The translations under genes and the position numbers were made by a program. Positions 1-7,399 of a stretch of DNA of 11,813 nt are shown here, piece by piece; the stretch's first letter is position 1, and every line of letters begins with the position of its first letter. Below the pieces are notes generated by a model. The model made no database searches. It saw only the letters and a list, made by a program, of their open reading frames with translations, and was not told the origin of the DNA. This DNA comes from an uncultured Prevotella sp. (GTDB taxonomy: Bacteria; Bacteroidota; Bacteroidia; Bacteroidales; Bacteroidaceae). The stretch lies in NCBI GenBank assembly GCA_900551055.1, contig URUK01000056.1:1-11813 (forward strand), in the 5' to 3' direction.

Positions 1-1
1 A

Positions 2-120
2 ACTCGTCTCTTGTCTACTCGTCCTTGTCTGCTCGTCCCTCGTCTACTTGTCCCTTGTCAACTCGTCTCTTGTCAACTCGTCTTTTGTCTACTCGTTCCT
101 CGTCAACTCGTTTCTTGTCC
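2..120. repeat. 15-bp direct tandem repeat, about 8 copies
   Basis: The plus strand repeats the pattern ACTCGTCTCTTGTCA with small variations. Units begin at 2, 17, 31, 46, 61, 76, 91 and 106; the unit at 17 is 14 nt and the others are 15. Each unit is itself two related halves (CTCGTC and TTGTC or CTCGTC). The array probably continues to the left of the window. It lies just past the stop codon of the galactanase gene, so it is 3' intergenic sequence and possibly transcribed. No protein of either strand needs it. Its function is unknown; slipped-strand expansion is the likely origin. Confidence 0.85.
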
Positions 121-128
121 CTCGTTGA

Positions 129-1244
129 CTACTCAATGAATTTTCTCAATTCATCCAACGCCGGAAGTGCTTTTCCCGTCTCGTTGTCGAACAGTCCGCG
201 GTTAAGCCAGCTCTTTACGACTGTTGCGCCCGACTCGTTTTCTTCGGGAAACCACCAGAACAGGCCAGTGACGTTGTCGTGGCTGTTGAGCATTGTAACA
301 AGTTCTGCGGTGAACTTGCGCTGTCCTTCCGCACTGATAGGGTAGAGCTCCGCGTAACGGTTGGGGTCGGGTTCCCACTTGTCGTTCTTGTGTGAGTAAT
401 AGAATGCGGCTTCAACAATCATCACCGGCTTGTTGAATTCGGTTTTGATGCTGTCGAGCACAACGCCGAGGTGCTTTATCGTGCCGTGCCACATGGGGTA
501 ATAGCTTAGTCCGATGACGTCATAGTCGAGCTTTCCTTTTTTCAGTTTGTCATAATATCCTTCAGTGGCGAGCCAGTCTTGGGCGTGCTCCGTGTGTATT
601 ATGATTTGCGCCTTCGGGCAAACCTCGCGGCAAGCCTTCACTCCGGCGTGCAGGAATGTCAGCAAAGTGTCCCAGTTGTCGTCTTTAACGGGGTCGACTT
701 TTCCCGTTGGCCAAAGCGTCCCGAAAGTGATTTCATTGCCCACTTGTATGAAGTCGGGCATTGCGTTTTCCTTCTTCAATGTCTCCAATGCCGTCCGGGT
801 ATGGCTGTAAACAGAGTCTGCGAGTATCATGATTTGCTCGTCGCGGCTTTTGCCTTCTATGGCTTTTGCCCATGCGTGCGGCGTGAATTGTTTTCCCGGG
901 TCAGCCCATGTGTCGGAGTAATGGAAGTCAAGCATCAGCTTGAAGCCGTGTTTCTTGATTTGCTTGCACAGGTTGACGACATACGGCAGGTCTTGGCAAA
1001 CGCCTTCGTCTTTGTTGTTTTGTGGAGCGTTGGCCGGGTCAACGAACAGTCGGACGCGCATGGCGTTCCATCCTGACTGCTTGAAAATCTTGTACGGGCA
1101 TGTCGTTTTGCCGTCTTGGGTCTTATACTTTGTTCCGTTCTGCCGGTAAGTTGGCAGCAGCGAGATGTCTCCGCCTAAGTATTTTTGTGCCTGGATGGTG
1201 ATGCCGGCGATAAGCGCGGATAAAACAATAAAAAGTCTTTTCAT
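129..1244 (-). CDS. Secreted GH53 arabinogalactan endo-beta-1,4-galactanase
   Basis: This 371-residue protein is a family GH53 glycoside hydrolase, which cuts beta-1,4-galactan (the side chains of pectin or type I arabinogalactan). Residues 1-19 form a signal peptide with a likely cut before Gln20, so it acts in the periplasm or outside. The typical blocks are visible: MRVRLFVDP at 62-70, LDFHYSDTWADPGKQ at 105-119, VGNEI at 168-172 with Glu171 as the expected acid/base, and IVEA at 276-279 with Glu278 as the expected nucleophile. FWWFPEE at 329-335 is also typical. The length is usual for a single-domain GH53, with no carbohydrate-binding module. It starts at ATG 1244, 38 nt after the pgeF stop on the same strand, so cotranscription is possible. 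No SusC/SusD pair or other polysaccharide-utilisation gene is visible, so it looks like a lone enzyme. It ends in TAG at 129-131, next to the 15-bp repeat. Confidence 0.92.
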   Translation of the reverse strand: MKRLFIVLSALIAGITIQAQKYLGGDISLLPTYRQNGTKYKTQDGKTTCPYKIFKQSGWNAMRVRLFVDPANAPQNNKDEGVCQDLPYVVNLCKQIKKHGFKLMLDFHYSDTWADPGKQFTPHAWAKAIEGKSRDEQIMILADSVYSHTRTALETLKKENAMPDFIQVGNEITFGTLWPTGKVDPVKDDNWDTLLTFLHAGVKACREVCPKAQIIIHTEHAQDWLATEGYYDKLKKGKLDYDVIGLSYYPMWHGTIKHLGVVLDSIKTEFNKPVMIVEAAFYYSHKNDKWEPDPNRYAELYPISAEGQRKFTAELVTMLNSHDNVTGLFWWFPEENESGATVVKSWLNRGLFDNETGKALPALDELRKFIE

Positions 1245-1280
1245 GATGATTTGCGGTTAGTTTGTTTTATTTTAGTGATT

Positions 1281-2060
1281 TTATTTCAGCATAATGCCCG
1301 TGTATATCCTGCCCGATGCTGTGCCGAGGCGGCGTGCGGAGAAGTAGTCGGAGCTGCTGGAGAATGTGCATATTGGTGAAACTGCAATGTTTTCGGGCTG
1401 TAAGCCAAAGGCTACAAGTTGCCGCCTGTTGCATTCTTTAAGGTCGATGTGCCATTTTTCTTTGCGCAGGCTGATGGCTCCCATGTCGAAACCGGCGGCG
1501 GAGAATTCGTCGTACACCTCGTCGCCTACTTCAAATGCGTCAAGGGATATGCCCGGGCCGATAACTGACATAAGCTTGTCGGGGCGCGAGCCGTAGGCCA
1601 TGTGCATGGCAGTTACTGCTTTTTGCGCGATGAGCTGTACCGTACTGCGCCATCCTGCATGTACTGCAGCCGATGCGTTGTGCTCCGGGTCGTAAATAAT
1701 TATAGGAATACAGTCGGCTGTTGATACTCCGATGCAAATGTTCCCGACATCGGTTATCAGTGCGTCTACGCCTTCAAGCACCATGTTTTTGACCGTTTCA
1801 GGAAGCGCGAGGAAGTCTTTTGCTATTTGTCTCACCTCGTTGCCATGTGTCTGATGCGGCATGATGATGGCATTTGGGCTTATTCCGAGCGTCAAGCCAA
1901 GGGCTTCACGGTTTCTGTTGATGCACTCTTCATCGTCGCCGCAGTACCTGTTGATGTTGAATTCGCCGTATGCGCCTTGGCTGAAGCCGCCGTGGCGCGT
2001 GGTGCTGAACGCCGTGACTGACGGCGAGAGGTTGTAAAAAGAAAGTATAGGTTGTGGCAT
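1281..2060 (-). CDS. pgeF: Laccase-domain protein, peptidoglycan editing factor PgeF (YfiH family)
   Basis: This is a YfiH/DUF152 laccase-domain protein. In E. coli the family member PgeF removes wrongly made UDP-MurNAc-L-Ser, and other members act on purine nucleosides. With the start at ATG 2060 it has 259 residues, a normal length. The three expected metal or active-site residues are present: His72 in PHQTHG, Cys117 in STADCIP and His134 in AVHAGWRST. TTRHGGFSQG near the N-terminus and the C-terminal SSSSDYFSARR are also typical. The start is uncertain. An in-frame ATG at 2078 and a TTG at 2093 would add 6 or 11 residues, but those residues (MPTPCL and similar) have no family likeness and the TTG lies inside a hairpin. 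The gene follows obgE on the same strand, a common Bacteroidales order, and is probably cotranscribed unless the intervening hairpin terminates. Confidence 0.92.
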   Translation of the reverse strand: MPQPILSFYNLSPSVTAFSTTRHGGFSQGAYGEFNINRYCGDDEECINRNREALGLTLGISPNAIIMPHQTHGNEVRQIAKDFLALPETVKNMVLEGVDALITDVGNICIGVSTADCIPIIIYDPEHNASAAVHAGWRSTVQLIAQKAVTAMHMAYGSRPDKLMSVIGPGISLDAFEVGDEVYDEFSAAGFDMGAISLRKEKWHIDLKECNRRQLVAFGLQPENIAVSPICTFSSSSDYFSARRLGTASGRIYTGIMLK

Positions 2061-2078
2061 AAGGCATGGTGTTGGCAT

Positions 2079-2110
2079 GGTGTTGACAGGCAAACCGGCC
2101 TGTCAACACC
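2079..2110 (-). terminator. 13-bp perfect hairpin between obgE and pgeF
   Basis: GGTGTTGACAGGC at 2079-2091 is the exact reverse complement of 2098-2110, with a 6-nt loop. It lies between the obgE stop at 2119-2121 and the pgeF start. There is no U-run on the minus-strand transcript; instead the next bases are ATGCCAACACC, an in-frame ATG at 2078. It could be a weak terminator, a stabilising mRNA element that balances obgE and pgeF, or a hairpin that hides the upstream pgeF start. The 11-mer CAACACCATGC is also repeated directly there at an 11-nt period (minus strand, about 2084-2063). Confidence 0.55.
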
Positions 2111-2118
2111 GGCACTTG

Positions 2119-3291
2119 TCACTCTTCCTCGTCGTCAATGTCGAAATACTCTACATCGTCAACGTCTTCAATATCGTCTTCGTCGATAAATTCAATATCG
2201 TCTTCGCCTTCTACACGCAGCTCTTCCGGCAGGGTGTATAGGTCTTTGTCGCGGTGTATGAGGGTGTCCTCAGCCGTTATGTCTTTTAGCTTGTTGCTTT
2301 CACTGTTCAGCTCGCGCCAGAGAATGTCTTTAAGTTCGTTGAGTCCTTGGCCGGTCACGGCGGAGATGAATACCACGGGAATGTCGTCGGGAGTTGTCTC
2401 TTTCAGCATTCCTATCAGTTCTTCGTCAAGCAAGTCGCATTTCGTTACGGCGAGAACGCGGTGCTTGTCGAGCATTTCGGGGTTGAAATTCTTTAGTTCG
2501 TTTAGCAGTATTTCATATTCCTTCTTTATGTCGTCGGTATCGCCGGGAACCATGAACAGCAGCAACGAGTTGCGTTCGATGTGGCGTAAGAAGCGTAGAC
2601 CGAGTCCGCGTCCTTCGCTTGCACCCTCGATTATTCCAGGAATGTCGGCCATGACGAATGACTGGCGGTCATGGTAACTCACTATGCCAAGCGACGGTTC
2701 GAGAGTAGTGAAGGGATAGTTTGCTATTTTCGGGCGTGCGCTCGACAGCGCAGAAAGCAGCGTGCTCTTGCCAGCGTTTGGGAAACCCACGAGACCCACA
2801 TCGGCGAGAAGTTTCAGTTCGAGGATTATAGTCATTTCCTCCATCGGCTCTCCAGGCTGTGCGAAACGTGGTGCCTGGTTGGTGGCAGTGCGGAACTGGA
2901 AGTTGCCAAGACCGCCGCGTCCGCCTTTCAGCAGCAACACTTCTTGTCCGTCGTAAGTCACATCGCACACGTATTTGCCTGTTTCGGCGTTATAAACGAC
3001 GGTTCCGCACGGCACGTCGATGTATACATCCTTGCCGTCAGTGCCGTGACACTTGGCTTTCCCTCCGTTGCCTCCGTGCTCGGCGAATATGTGACGTTGA
3101 TATTTAAGGTGAAGCAGAGTCCAATAGTTGTGGTTACCGCGCAGGTAAACGCTGCCGCCTTTTCCGCCGTCGCCGCCGTCAGGGCCGCCGTTAGGCTGGT
3201 ATTTGGCATGCCGTAGGTGCATGGAGCCGCGTCCGCCTTTTCCAGAGCGGCAGTAAATCTTAACGTAGTCTACAAAGTTGGATTCTGGCAT
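2119..3291 (-). CDS. obgE: Obg-family GTPase ObgE/CgtA
   Basis: ObgE is an essential GTPase that binds the large ribosomal subunit and links ribosome assembly to growth and the stringent response. The 390 residues show a glycine-rich Obg fold at about 1-160 (GGDGGKGG at 39-46, LLKGGRGGLGNFQF at 120-133), then the G domain: G1 GFPNAGKS at 169-176, G2 FTT at 194-196, G3 DIPG at 216-219, G4 TKCD at 283-286 and G5 SA at 310-311. G4 has Thr where most GTPases have Asn. The last 30 residues (361-390) are almost all acidic, as in other Obg proteins. The start at ATG 3291 matches the family N-terminus (FVDYVKIYCRSGKGG). It lies downstream of adk, separated by a 118-bp gap that holds an inverted repeat. 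Confidence 0.97.
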   Translation of the reverse strand: MPESNFVDYVKIYCRSGKGGRGSMHLRHAKYQPNGGPDGGDGGKGGSVYLRGNHNYWTLLHLKYQRHIFAEHGGNGGKAKCHGTDGKDVYIDVPCGTVVYNAETGKYVCDVTYDGQEVLLLKGGRGGLGNFQFRTATNQAPRFAQPGEPMEEMTIILELKLLADVGLVGFPNAGKSTLLSALSSARPKIANYPFTTLEPSLGIVSYHDRQSFVMADIPGIIEGASEGRGLGLRFLRHIERNSLLLFMVPGDTDDIKKEYEILLNELKNFNPEMLDKHRVLAVTKCDLLDEELIGMLKETTPDDIPVVFISAVTGQGLNELKDILWRELNSESNKLKDITAEDTLIHRDKDLYTLPEELRVEGEDDIEFIDEDDIEDVDDVEYFDIDDEEE

Positions 3292-3302
3292 AGTGAAGGG
3301 AA

Positions 3303-3394
3303 TTAAGAATTAAGAGTTAAGAATTAAGAGTTAAGAAAACCGTTTTGCGGCTGATATATGGAAAAGCATATTTTCTTAACTCTTAATTCTTAAC
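3303..3394. repeat. AT-rich heptamer array forming a 24-bp perfect inverted repeat
   Basis: The left arm is five copies of TTAAGAR (R = A or G, alternating) at 3303-3337. The right arm is three copies of its complement, YTCTTAA, at 3373-3393. The segment 3316-3339 is the exact reverse complement of 3371-3394, giving a 24-bp stem with a 31-nt loop (3340-3370). The whole lies between the stop of adk and the start of obgE. On the minus-strand transcript it would fold into a long A/U-rich hairpin that may slow or end transcription, or mark a processing point. A repeat-born or mobile origin is possible; no transposase is seen. Confidence 0.8.
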
Positions 3395-3409
3395 TATTAA
3401 TTATTAGGA

Positions 3410-3982
3410 TTAAATGTTGTCTATTACGTTGCAGATGTCAGCAAAAATGCGGTCGAGTTCTCCGAGTCCGTTAATATGATGGTGCAGGTTCTCTTTCTTA
3501 TACCATTCTATCAGCGGTGCAGTCTGGTTGTGGTAAACGTCGAGGCGCTTCTTGATTGTCTCTTCGTTGTCGTCAGAACGTCCGCTTTCCTGTCCGCGCT
3601 TGATGAGGCGTGTCATGAGCTCGTCTTCCGGAACGTCAAGCTCTATCATTGCTGCAACCTTGTGGCCGCGTTCGTCAAGCATCTTCTTCAATGCTTCAGC
3701 CTGTGGTATTGTGCGCGGAAAACCGTCGAATATAACACCCTTATGCTCTTTTCCGAACTTGTCGTAAACGCTTGCGAGGATGTCTATCATAAGTTCGTCA
3801 GGGATAAGCTGGCCTTTGTCTATATACTGTTTGGCCGTTTTTCCGAGTTCTGTCTCGTTCTTGATTTCGTTGCGCAGTACGTCGCCGGTCGAGATATGGC
3901 CGAAGCCGTACTTCTTAATCATCAAATCGCTTTGCGTGCCCTTTCCTGAACCGGGCGCGCCGAAAATAACAATATTCTTCAT
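3410..3982 (-). CDS. adk: Adenylate kinase, short-LID type
   Basis: Adenylate kinase interconverts ATP + AMP and 2 ADP in the cytoplasm and sets the adenylate pool. The 190 residues contain the Walker A loop GAPGSGKGT at 8-16, the AMP-binding STGDVLR at 31-37 and DGFPRT at 86-91. A short LID region follows LIKRGQESGRSDD (126-138) and contains no zinc-binding cysteines. This short form of about 190 residues is usual for Bacteroidota. The C-terminus (EWYKKENLHHHINGLGELD) is typical. It starts 30 nt after the hpt stop, so hpt and adk are almost surely one transcript. Confidence 0.97.
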   Translation of the reverse strand: MKNIVIFGAPGSGKGTQSDLMIKKYGFGHISTGDVLRNEIKNETELGKTAKQYIDKGQLIPDELMIDILASVYDKFGKEHKGVIFDGFPRTIPQAEALKKMLDERGHKVAAMIELDVPEDELMTRLIKRGQESGRSDDNEETIKKRLDVYHNQTAPLIEWYKKENLHHHINGLGELDRIFADICNVIDNI

Positions 3983-4012
3983 CTTTGGGTCTGATATGGT
4001 ATGTTTGTCTTG

Positions 4013-4552
4013 TTATTCTTCAACCAAAGTATAGATGTTCCGAAGGTTGCGGCCTTGCTGGTCGTAGTCAAGTCCGTAGCCGACAATGAAGTCGTTGGGT
4101 ATCTCCATTGCCGCATATTCAATGTTGAGGTTCACTTTAAGCTTTTCAGGCTTAAGCAACAGCGTGCATATATGTATTGAGGCCGGATTGCGTGTGCCCA
4201 ATGATTCCAACATTCGTTTCATGGTAAGTCCGGATTCGACAATGTCTTCCACAATTATTATGTCTCGTCCGGATATATCTTCGTTTATTCCGAACACTTC
4301 TTTGATGGTTCCTGTGGACATTGTCCCTTGGTAAGAAGCCAGCTTTACGAATGAAATCTCACATGGGATTGTAATCATTCTCATAAGGTCGGCAGCAAAA
4401 ACGAAGGAGCCGTTGAGTACGGCGAGAAACAACGGGTTCTTTCCGCTCATGTCTCTGTTTATTCGGTCGGCAACGGTTTTTACGTGCTCCAATATCTCCT
4501 TTTCAGTATATGAAATCTTGAATGTCTTGTCGTGGATTTTTATTGTTGACAT
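4013..4552 (-). CDS. hpt: Hypoxanthine phosphoribosyltransferase
   Basis: This purine-salvage enzyme joins hypoxanthine (and often guanine) to PRPP to give IMP or GMP. The 179 residues carry the type I phosphoribosyltransferase features: AVLNGSFVFAADL at 44-56, the PRPP loop IIIVEDIVESGLT at 98-110 with the acidic pair Glu102-Asp103, and the base-binding C-terminal part FIVGYGLDYDQQGRNL at 155-170. The length is normal. It is the first gene of the minus-strand run and has its own promoter at 4576-4608. With adk next it forms a purine nucleotide pair. Confidence 0.95.
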   Translation of the reverse strand: MSTIKIHDKTFKISYTEKEILEHVKTVADRINRDMSGKNPLFLAVLNGSFVFAADLMRMITIPCEISFVKLASYQGTMSTGTIKEVFGINEDISGRDIIIVEDIVESGLTMKRMLESLGTRNPASIHICTLLLKPEKLKVNLNIEYAAMEIPNDFIVGYGLDYDQQGRNLRNIYTLVEE

Positions 4553-4575
4553 GATGCTCTATTGATATTTTGGCA

Positions 4576-4608
4576 CAAAATTACTAAAAATATGCCAAAT
4601 GTGACAAA
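4576..4608 (-). promoter_or_regulatory. Bacteroidota-type promoter for hpt
   Basis: Read on the minus strand, TTTG (4608-4605) is followed after 21 nt by TAATTTTG (4583-4576). This fits the Bacteroidota primary sigma consensus TTTG, 19-21 nt, TAnnTTTG. Transcription would begin near 4569, about 17 nt before the hpt ATG. Confidence 0.6.
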
Positions 4609-4626
4609 CGTTCAGCATTAATTTAG

Positions 4627-4634
4627 TATTTTTG
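4627..4634 (+). promoter_or_regulatory. Possible -7 box for nnrE-nnrD
   Basis: TATTTTTG matches TAnnTTTG exactly and ends 5 nt before the ATG at 4640. No clear TTTG lies at the -33 position. If it is used, transcription would begin at or very near the start codon, giving a leaderless or nearly leaderless mRNA. Confidence 0.4.
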
Positions 4635-4639
4635 CACTG

Positions 4640-6157
4640 ATGAAGATTTTTACAAGCGCTCAGATACGTGAGCTTGACAAATATACAATAGAGCATGAGC
4701 CAATCAGTTCGATAAACTTGATGGAGCGTGCTGCAACGGCAATTGTACACGAGATAACCGCTGTATGGGGGGCGGATACGCCGGTTGTTGTTTTCGCAGG
4801 CCCTGGCAATAACGGAGGCGACGCTTTGGCTGTTGCGAGGATGCTGGCAGAAAAAAAATACCGGGTTGACGTTTATTTGTTTAATATCGGCGGAAATCTG
4901 TCTGATGACTGTAAAGCAAACAGGCAGAGGCTTGTCGGATGCAAGGCCGTTAAGTCTTTTGTCGAGGTTACGGAAGAGTTTGACCCTCCAAAACTGGACG
5001 GCGGTGTGCTGGTTGTAGACGGCCTTTTCGGATCGGGGTTGAACAAACCTCTTGCCGGCGGATTTGCTTCATTGGTAAAGTATATAAACCAGTCGTCGGC
5101 ACAAGTTGTAGCCATAGATGTGCCTTCGGGGCTTATGACCGAAGACAATACATATAATGTAAGGGCGAATATCGTAAGGGCAGATGTCACATTGACATTG
5201 CAACATAAAAAACTTTCATTCTTGTTCCCGGAAAACCAGAAGCTTATCGGTGAATTGAAAGTTCTTGATATAGGTTTGAGCAAAGAGGGAATAGCAGTTA
5301 CACCTTCTTCTTACAGATTGTTGGAAGAGGACGATATACGTCCGCGGCTCCTGCGCCGTGGAAACTTTGTGCATAAGGGCGATATGGGCAATGCGCTCAT
5401 TATAGCAGGCAGTTACGGTATGGCAGGGGCTGCTGTGCTTGCGACGAAGGCTTGCTTGAGAAGTGGCGTGGGCAAGGCGACGGTTTGTACACCGTGCCGC
5501 AATAACGATATAATGCAGATTTCAGTCCCGGAGGCTGTCATGTGTGTGGGGAAAGATGAAAAATATTTTTCAGACGCTGTTGACGCTTCGGATTTTGATG
5601 CTGTATGTATCGGGCCTGGACTTGGGCAACAGGAAGCTTCGGCTATCGCCCTTATAACCCAAATACGCAGGACGCAGGCTCCTGTTGTGGTTGATGCTGA
5701 CGGCCTTAATATTCTGGCAAGTCATAAAGCTTGGTTGCAGCAGTTGCCCAAAGGAATAATATTGACACCTCATCCAAAAGAATTTGAGAGATTGTCAGGC
5801 GTTCATTATGGCGACAGTTACGAGCGTCTTGGAAGTGCGCGCGACATGGCGGAACGCCTGCAAGCTTATATTATATTGAAAGGACATTACTCTGCCTTGT
5901 GCATGCCTGACGGCAACGTGCTGTTTAATACTACAGGAAATGCAGGTATGGCGACAGCCGGCAGCGGCGATGTTCTGTCCGGAATTATAACAGGATTATT
6001 GGCACGTGGCTACAAACAGCCTGATGCCTGTATGATTGGGATGTACCTGCATGGCCTTGCCGGTGATTTGGCGGTCCGCGATGTCGGTATGGAAAGCCTT
6101 GTCGCGAGTGACATAATCAAGTGCATTCCGCAGGCGTTTATACGCCTTGGCGCATGA
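4640..6157 (+). CDS. nnrE-nnrD: Bifunctional NAD(P)H-hydrate epimerase / ADP-dependent dehydratase
   Basis: This 505-residue protein repairs damaged NADH and NADPH. The N-terminal YjeF_N half (about 1-220) interconverts the R and S forms of NAD(P)HX. The C-terminal carbohydrate-kinase-like half (about 230-505) dehydrates S-NAD(P)HX using ADP. Visible motifs are GPGNNGGDALAVARML at 54-69, VDGLFGSGLNKPL at 126-138 and AIDVPSGL at 158-165 in the first half. The second half shows HKGDMGNALIIAGSYG at 245-260, GPGLG at 326-330, VDADGLNIL at 351-359, TPHPKEFERL at 377-386 and AGSGDVLSGIITG at 440-452. The fused form is the usual bacterial one (YjeF in E. coli). The start ATG 4640 places the typical N-terminus at residue 1. 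It is divergent from hpt, with 87 bp between them, and is followed 31 nt later by the DUF4831 gene. Confidence 0.95.
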   Translation: MKIFTSAQIRELDKYTIEHEPISSINLMERAATAIVHEITAVWGADTPVVVFAGPGNNGGDALAVARMLAEKKYRVDVYLFNIGGNLSDDCKANRQRLVGCKAVKSFVEVTEEFDPPKLDGGVLVVDGLFGSGLNKPLAGGFASLVKYINQSSAQVVAIDVPSGLMTEDNTYNVRANIVRADVTLTLQHKKLSFLFPENQKLIGELKVLDIGLSKEGIAVTPSSYRLLEEDDIRPRLLRRGNFVHKGDMGNALIIAGSYGMAGAAVLATKACLRSGVGKATVCTPCRNNDIMQISVPEAVMCVGKDEKYFSDAVDASDFDAVCIGPGLGQQEASAIALITQIRRTQAPVVVDADGLNILASHKAWLQQLPKGIILTPHPKEFERLSGVHYGDSYERLGSARDMAERLQAYIILKGHYSALCMPDGNVLFNTTGNAGMATAGSGDVLSGIITGLLARGYKQPDACMIGMYLHGLAGDLAVRDVGMESLVASDIIKCIPQAFIRLGA

Positions 6158-6188
6158 ATCAATTATTCATTTATTCGATAATAACGAC

Positions 6189-7250
6189 ATGAAGAACCTT
6201 ACCATCGCTTTTTTATTGTTTGTGTCAGTTTGCCAAACAGTACTTGCGCAAAATGGCAAGAACGTGGCCGAGGGCACAGCTTACTATCTACCGCGTACAG
6301 AATTGCGTTTTACGGTTAAGATAGAGAAAACGTCATATACTCCCGGAGAGTTCGCTGTTTATGCGGAAAAATACATGAAGATGAACAATGTAGGCATGAA
6401 ACCTACTGTTACCTACCGTATATTGGGGCTTGACATCAATTCCGTCGGCGAGCGTGACACATCCAAGTTCTATGTATTGCCGGCAGACTCTAAGCACAAC
6501 ATACAGACTGTTGATATTGATGAAAACAGCGTGTTGCTTGCCGTCAATGCCGAGCCTAAGGTTGTGCCGCAGCCTGAGCCATTCAAGCCTGCGCCCAAGC
6601 CCGCACCGCTTAATCCGCGCGATTATATGAATGAAGACATCCTTTCGGCAGGAAGCTCTGCGAAGATGGCCGAATTATGCGCATTCGAAATCTACGACAT
6701 ACGTGAAAGCAAGAGCCTTCTTAATAAAGGACAGGCTGATTTCATGCCAAAGGACGGCGAGCAACTGCGCATTATGCTGTCAAATCTTGAGACACAGGAG
6801 AACGCTTTGATGCAGCTTTTCAGTGGCGTAACAGAGCGCGACACGATGGAGGCCGTTGTAAAGTATGTTCCAGTAAAGGAAGTTGACAAGCAGTTGCTTT
6901 TCCGCTTCTCAAAGTGGATGGGCATAACGGATGCTGATGACCTTGGCGGTAATCCTTATTATATAAGTGTGGAAGACAAGCATGTTACGCCGTCAATCCA
7001 TGAGGAACTGCTAAGCAGGAAGAAGGCAAAAGACAACGGAGGGCTTTATGTAAACCTGCCAGGAAAAATCCAAGTTACATTGTATAAGGGCGACGAGCAG
7101 TGGGCCGCTTATGAACTTTATGCCGCCCAGTTCGGCTCGGTAGCTGCTTTGGACGGCGACCTTTTCGGTAAAAAGCTGTTTACAAGCGTTGTCTTAAATC
7201 CTGTTACAGGCAATATGGAAAGTATAGAGATAGATAATTCAAAGAAATAA
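6189..7250 (+). CDS. DUF4831 family secreted protein
   Basis: This 353-residue exported protein has a signal peptide at 1-20 (hydrophobic core IAFLLFVSVCQTVLA, probable cut before Gln21). From there it resembles the Bacteroidales DUF4831 family: YYLPRTELRFTVKIEKTSYTPGEFAVYAEKY-type N-terminal segment, a middle stretch with MAELCAFEIYDIRESK, and LFRFSKWMGITDADDLGGNPYYISV near the C-terminus. A proline-rich stretch (PQPEPFKPAPKPAPLNP) joins the two parts. There is no lipobox Cys, so it is probably a soluble periplasmic protein. Its function is not known. ATG 6189 is chosen because it places the signal peptide at the N-terminus; an upstream TTG at 6147 would overlap nnrD and bury the signal. The gene shares a strand with nnrD with a 31-nt gap and ends before a strong terminator, so both are probably one transcript. 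Confidence 0.85.
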   Translation: MKNLTIAFLLFVSVCQTVLAQNGKNVAEGTAYYLPRTELRFTVKIEKTSYTPGEFAVYAEKYMKMNNVGMKPTVTYRILGLDINSVGERDTSKFYVLPADSKHNIQTVDIDENSVLLAVNAEPKVVPQPEPFKPAPKPAPLNPRDYMNEDILSAGSSAKMAELCAFEIYDIRESKSLLNKGQADFMPKDGEQLRIMLSNLETQENALMQLFSGVTERDTMEAVVKYVPVKEVDKQLLFRFSKWMGITDADDLGGNPYYISVEDKHVTPSIHEELLSRKKAKDNGGLYVNLPGKIQVTLYKGDEQWAAYELYAAQFGSVAALDGDLFGKKLFTSVVLNPVTGNMESIEIDNSKK

Positions 7251-7267
7251 TTGGCGGTACGGTTTAA

Positions 7268-7305
7268 GGATGTTGCACCTGAAAAATCAGGTGCGGCATC
7301 CTTTT
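7268..7305 (+). terminator. Rho-independent terminator after the DUF4831 gene
   Basis: GGATG (7268-7272) and GCACCTGA (7275-7282) pair with TCAGGTGC (7287-7294) and CATCC (7297-7301), with a 2x2 internal loop and an AAAA tip. TTTT follows at 7302-7305. It closes the nnrE-nnrD/DUF4831 transcript and isolates the NigD gene downstream. Confidence 0.85.
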
Positions 7306-7399
7306 ATGTAAATAATGATTAAAAATATATTCTTTTATGCAAGGTTGCAGGCGTTGCGTGTGTTTCATTGTTGAAGTATAAAAATAAGAGCTATAGATT

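Noticed and set aside
1..120. CRISPR array at the left end
   Set aside because: The 15-bp units abut each other with no spacers, and no cas gene is present. It is a plain tandem repeat.
25..345. Open frame on the plus strand encoding STRLL-type repeats
   Set aside because: It arises from the 15-bp repeat and then runs antisense through the C-terminal end of the galactanase gene. It has no family features.
6147..6188. Extended start of the DUF4831 protein at TTG 6147, overlapping nnrD
   Set aside because: It would add 14 polar residues ahead of a clear signal peptide. ATG 6189 fits better.
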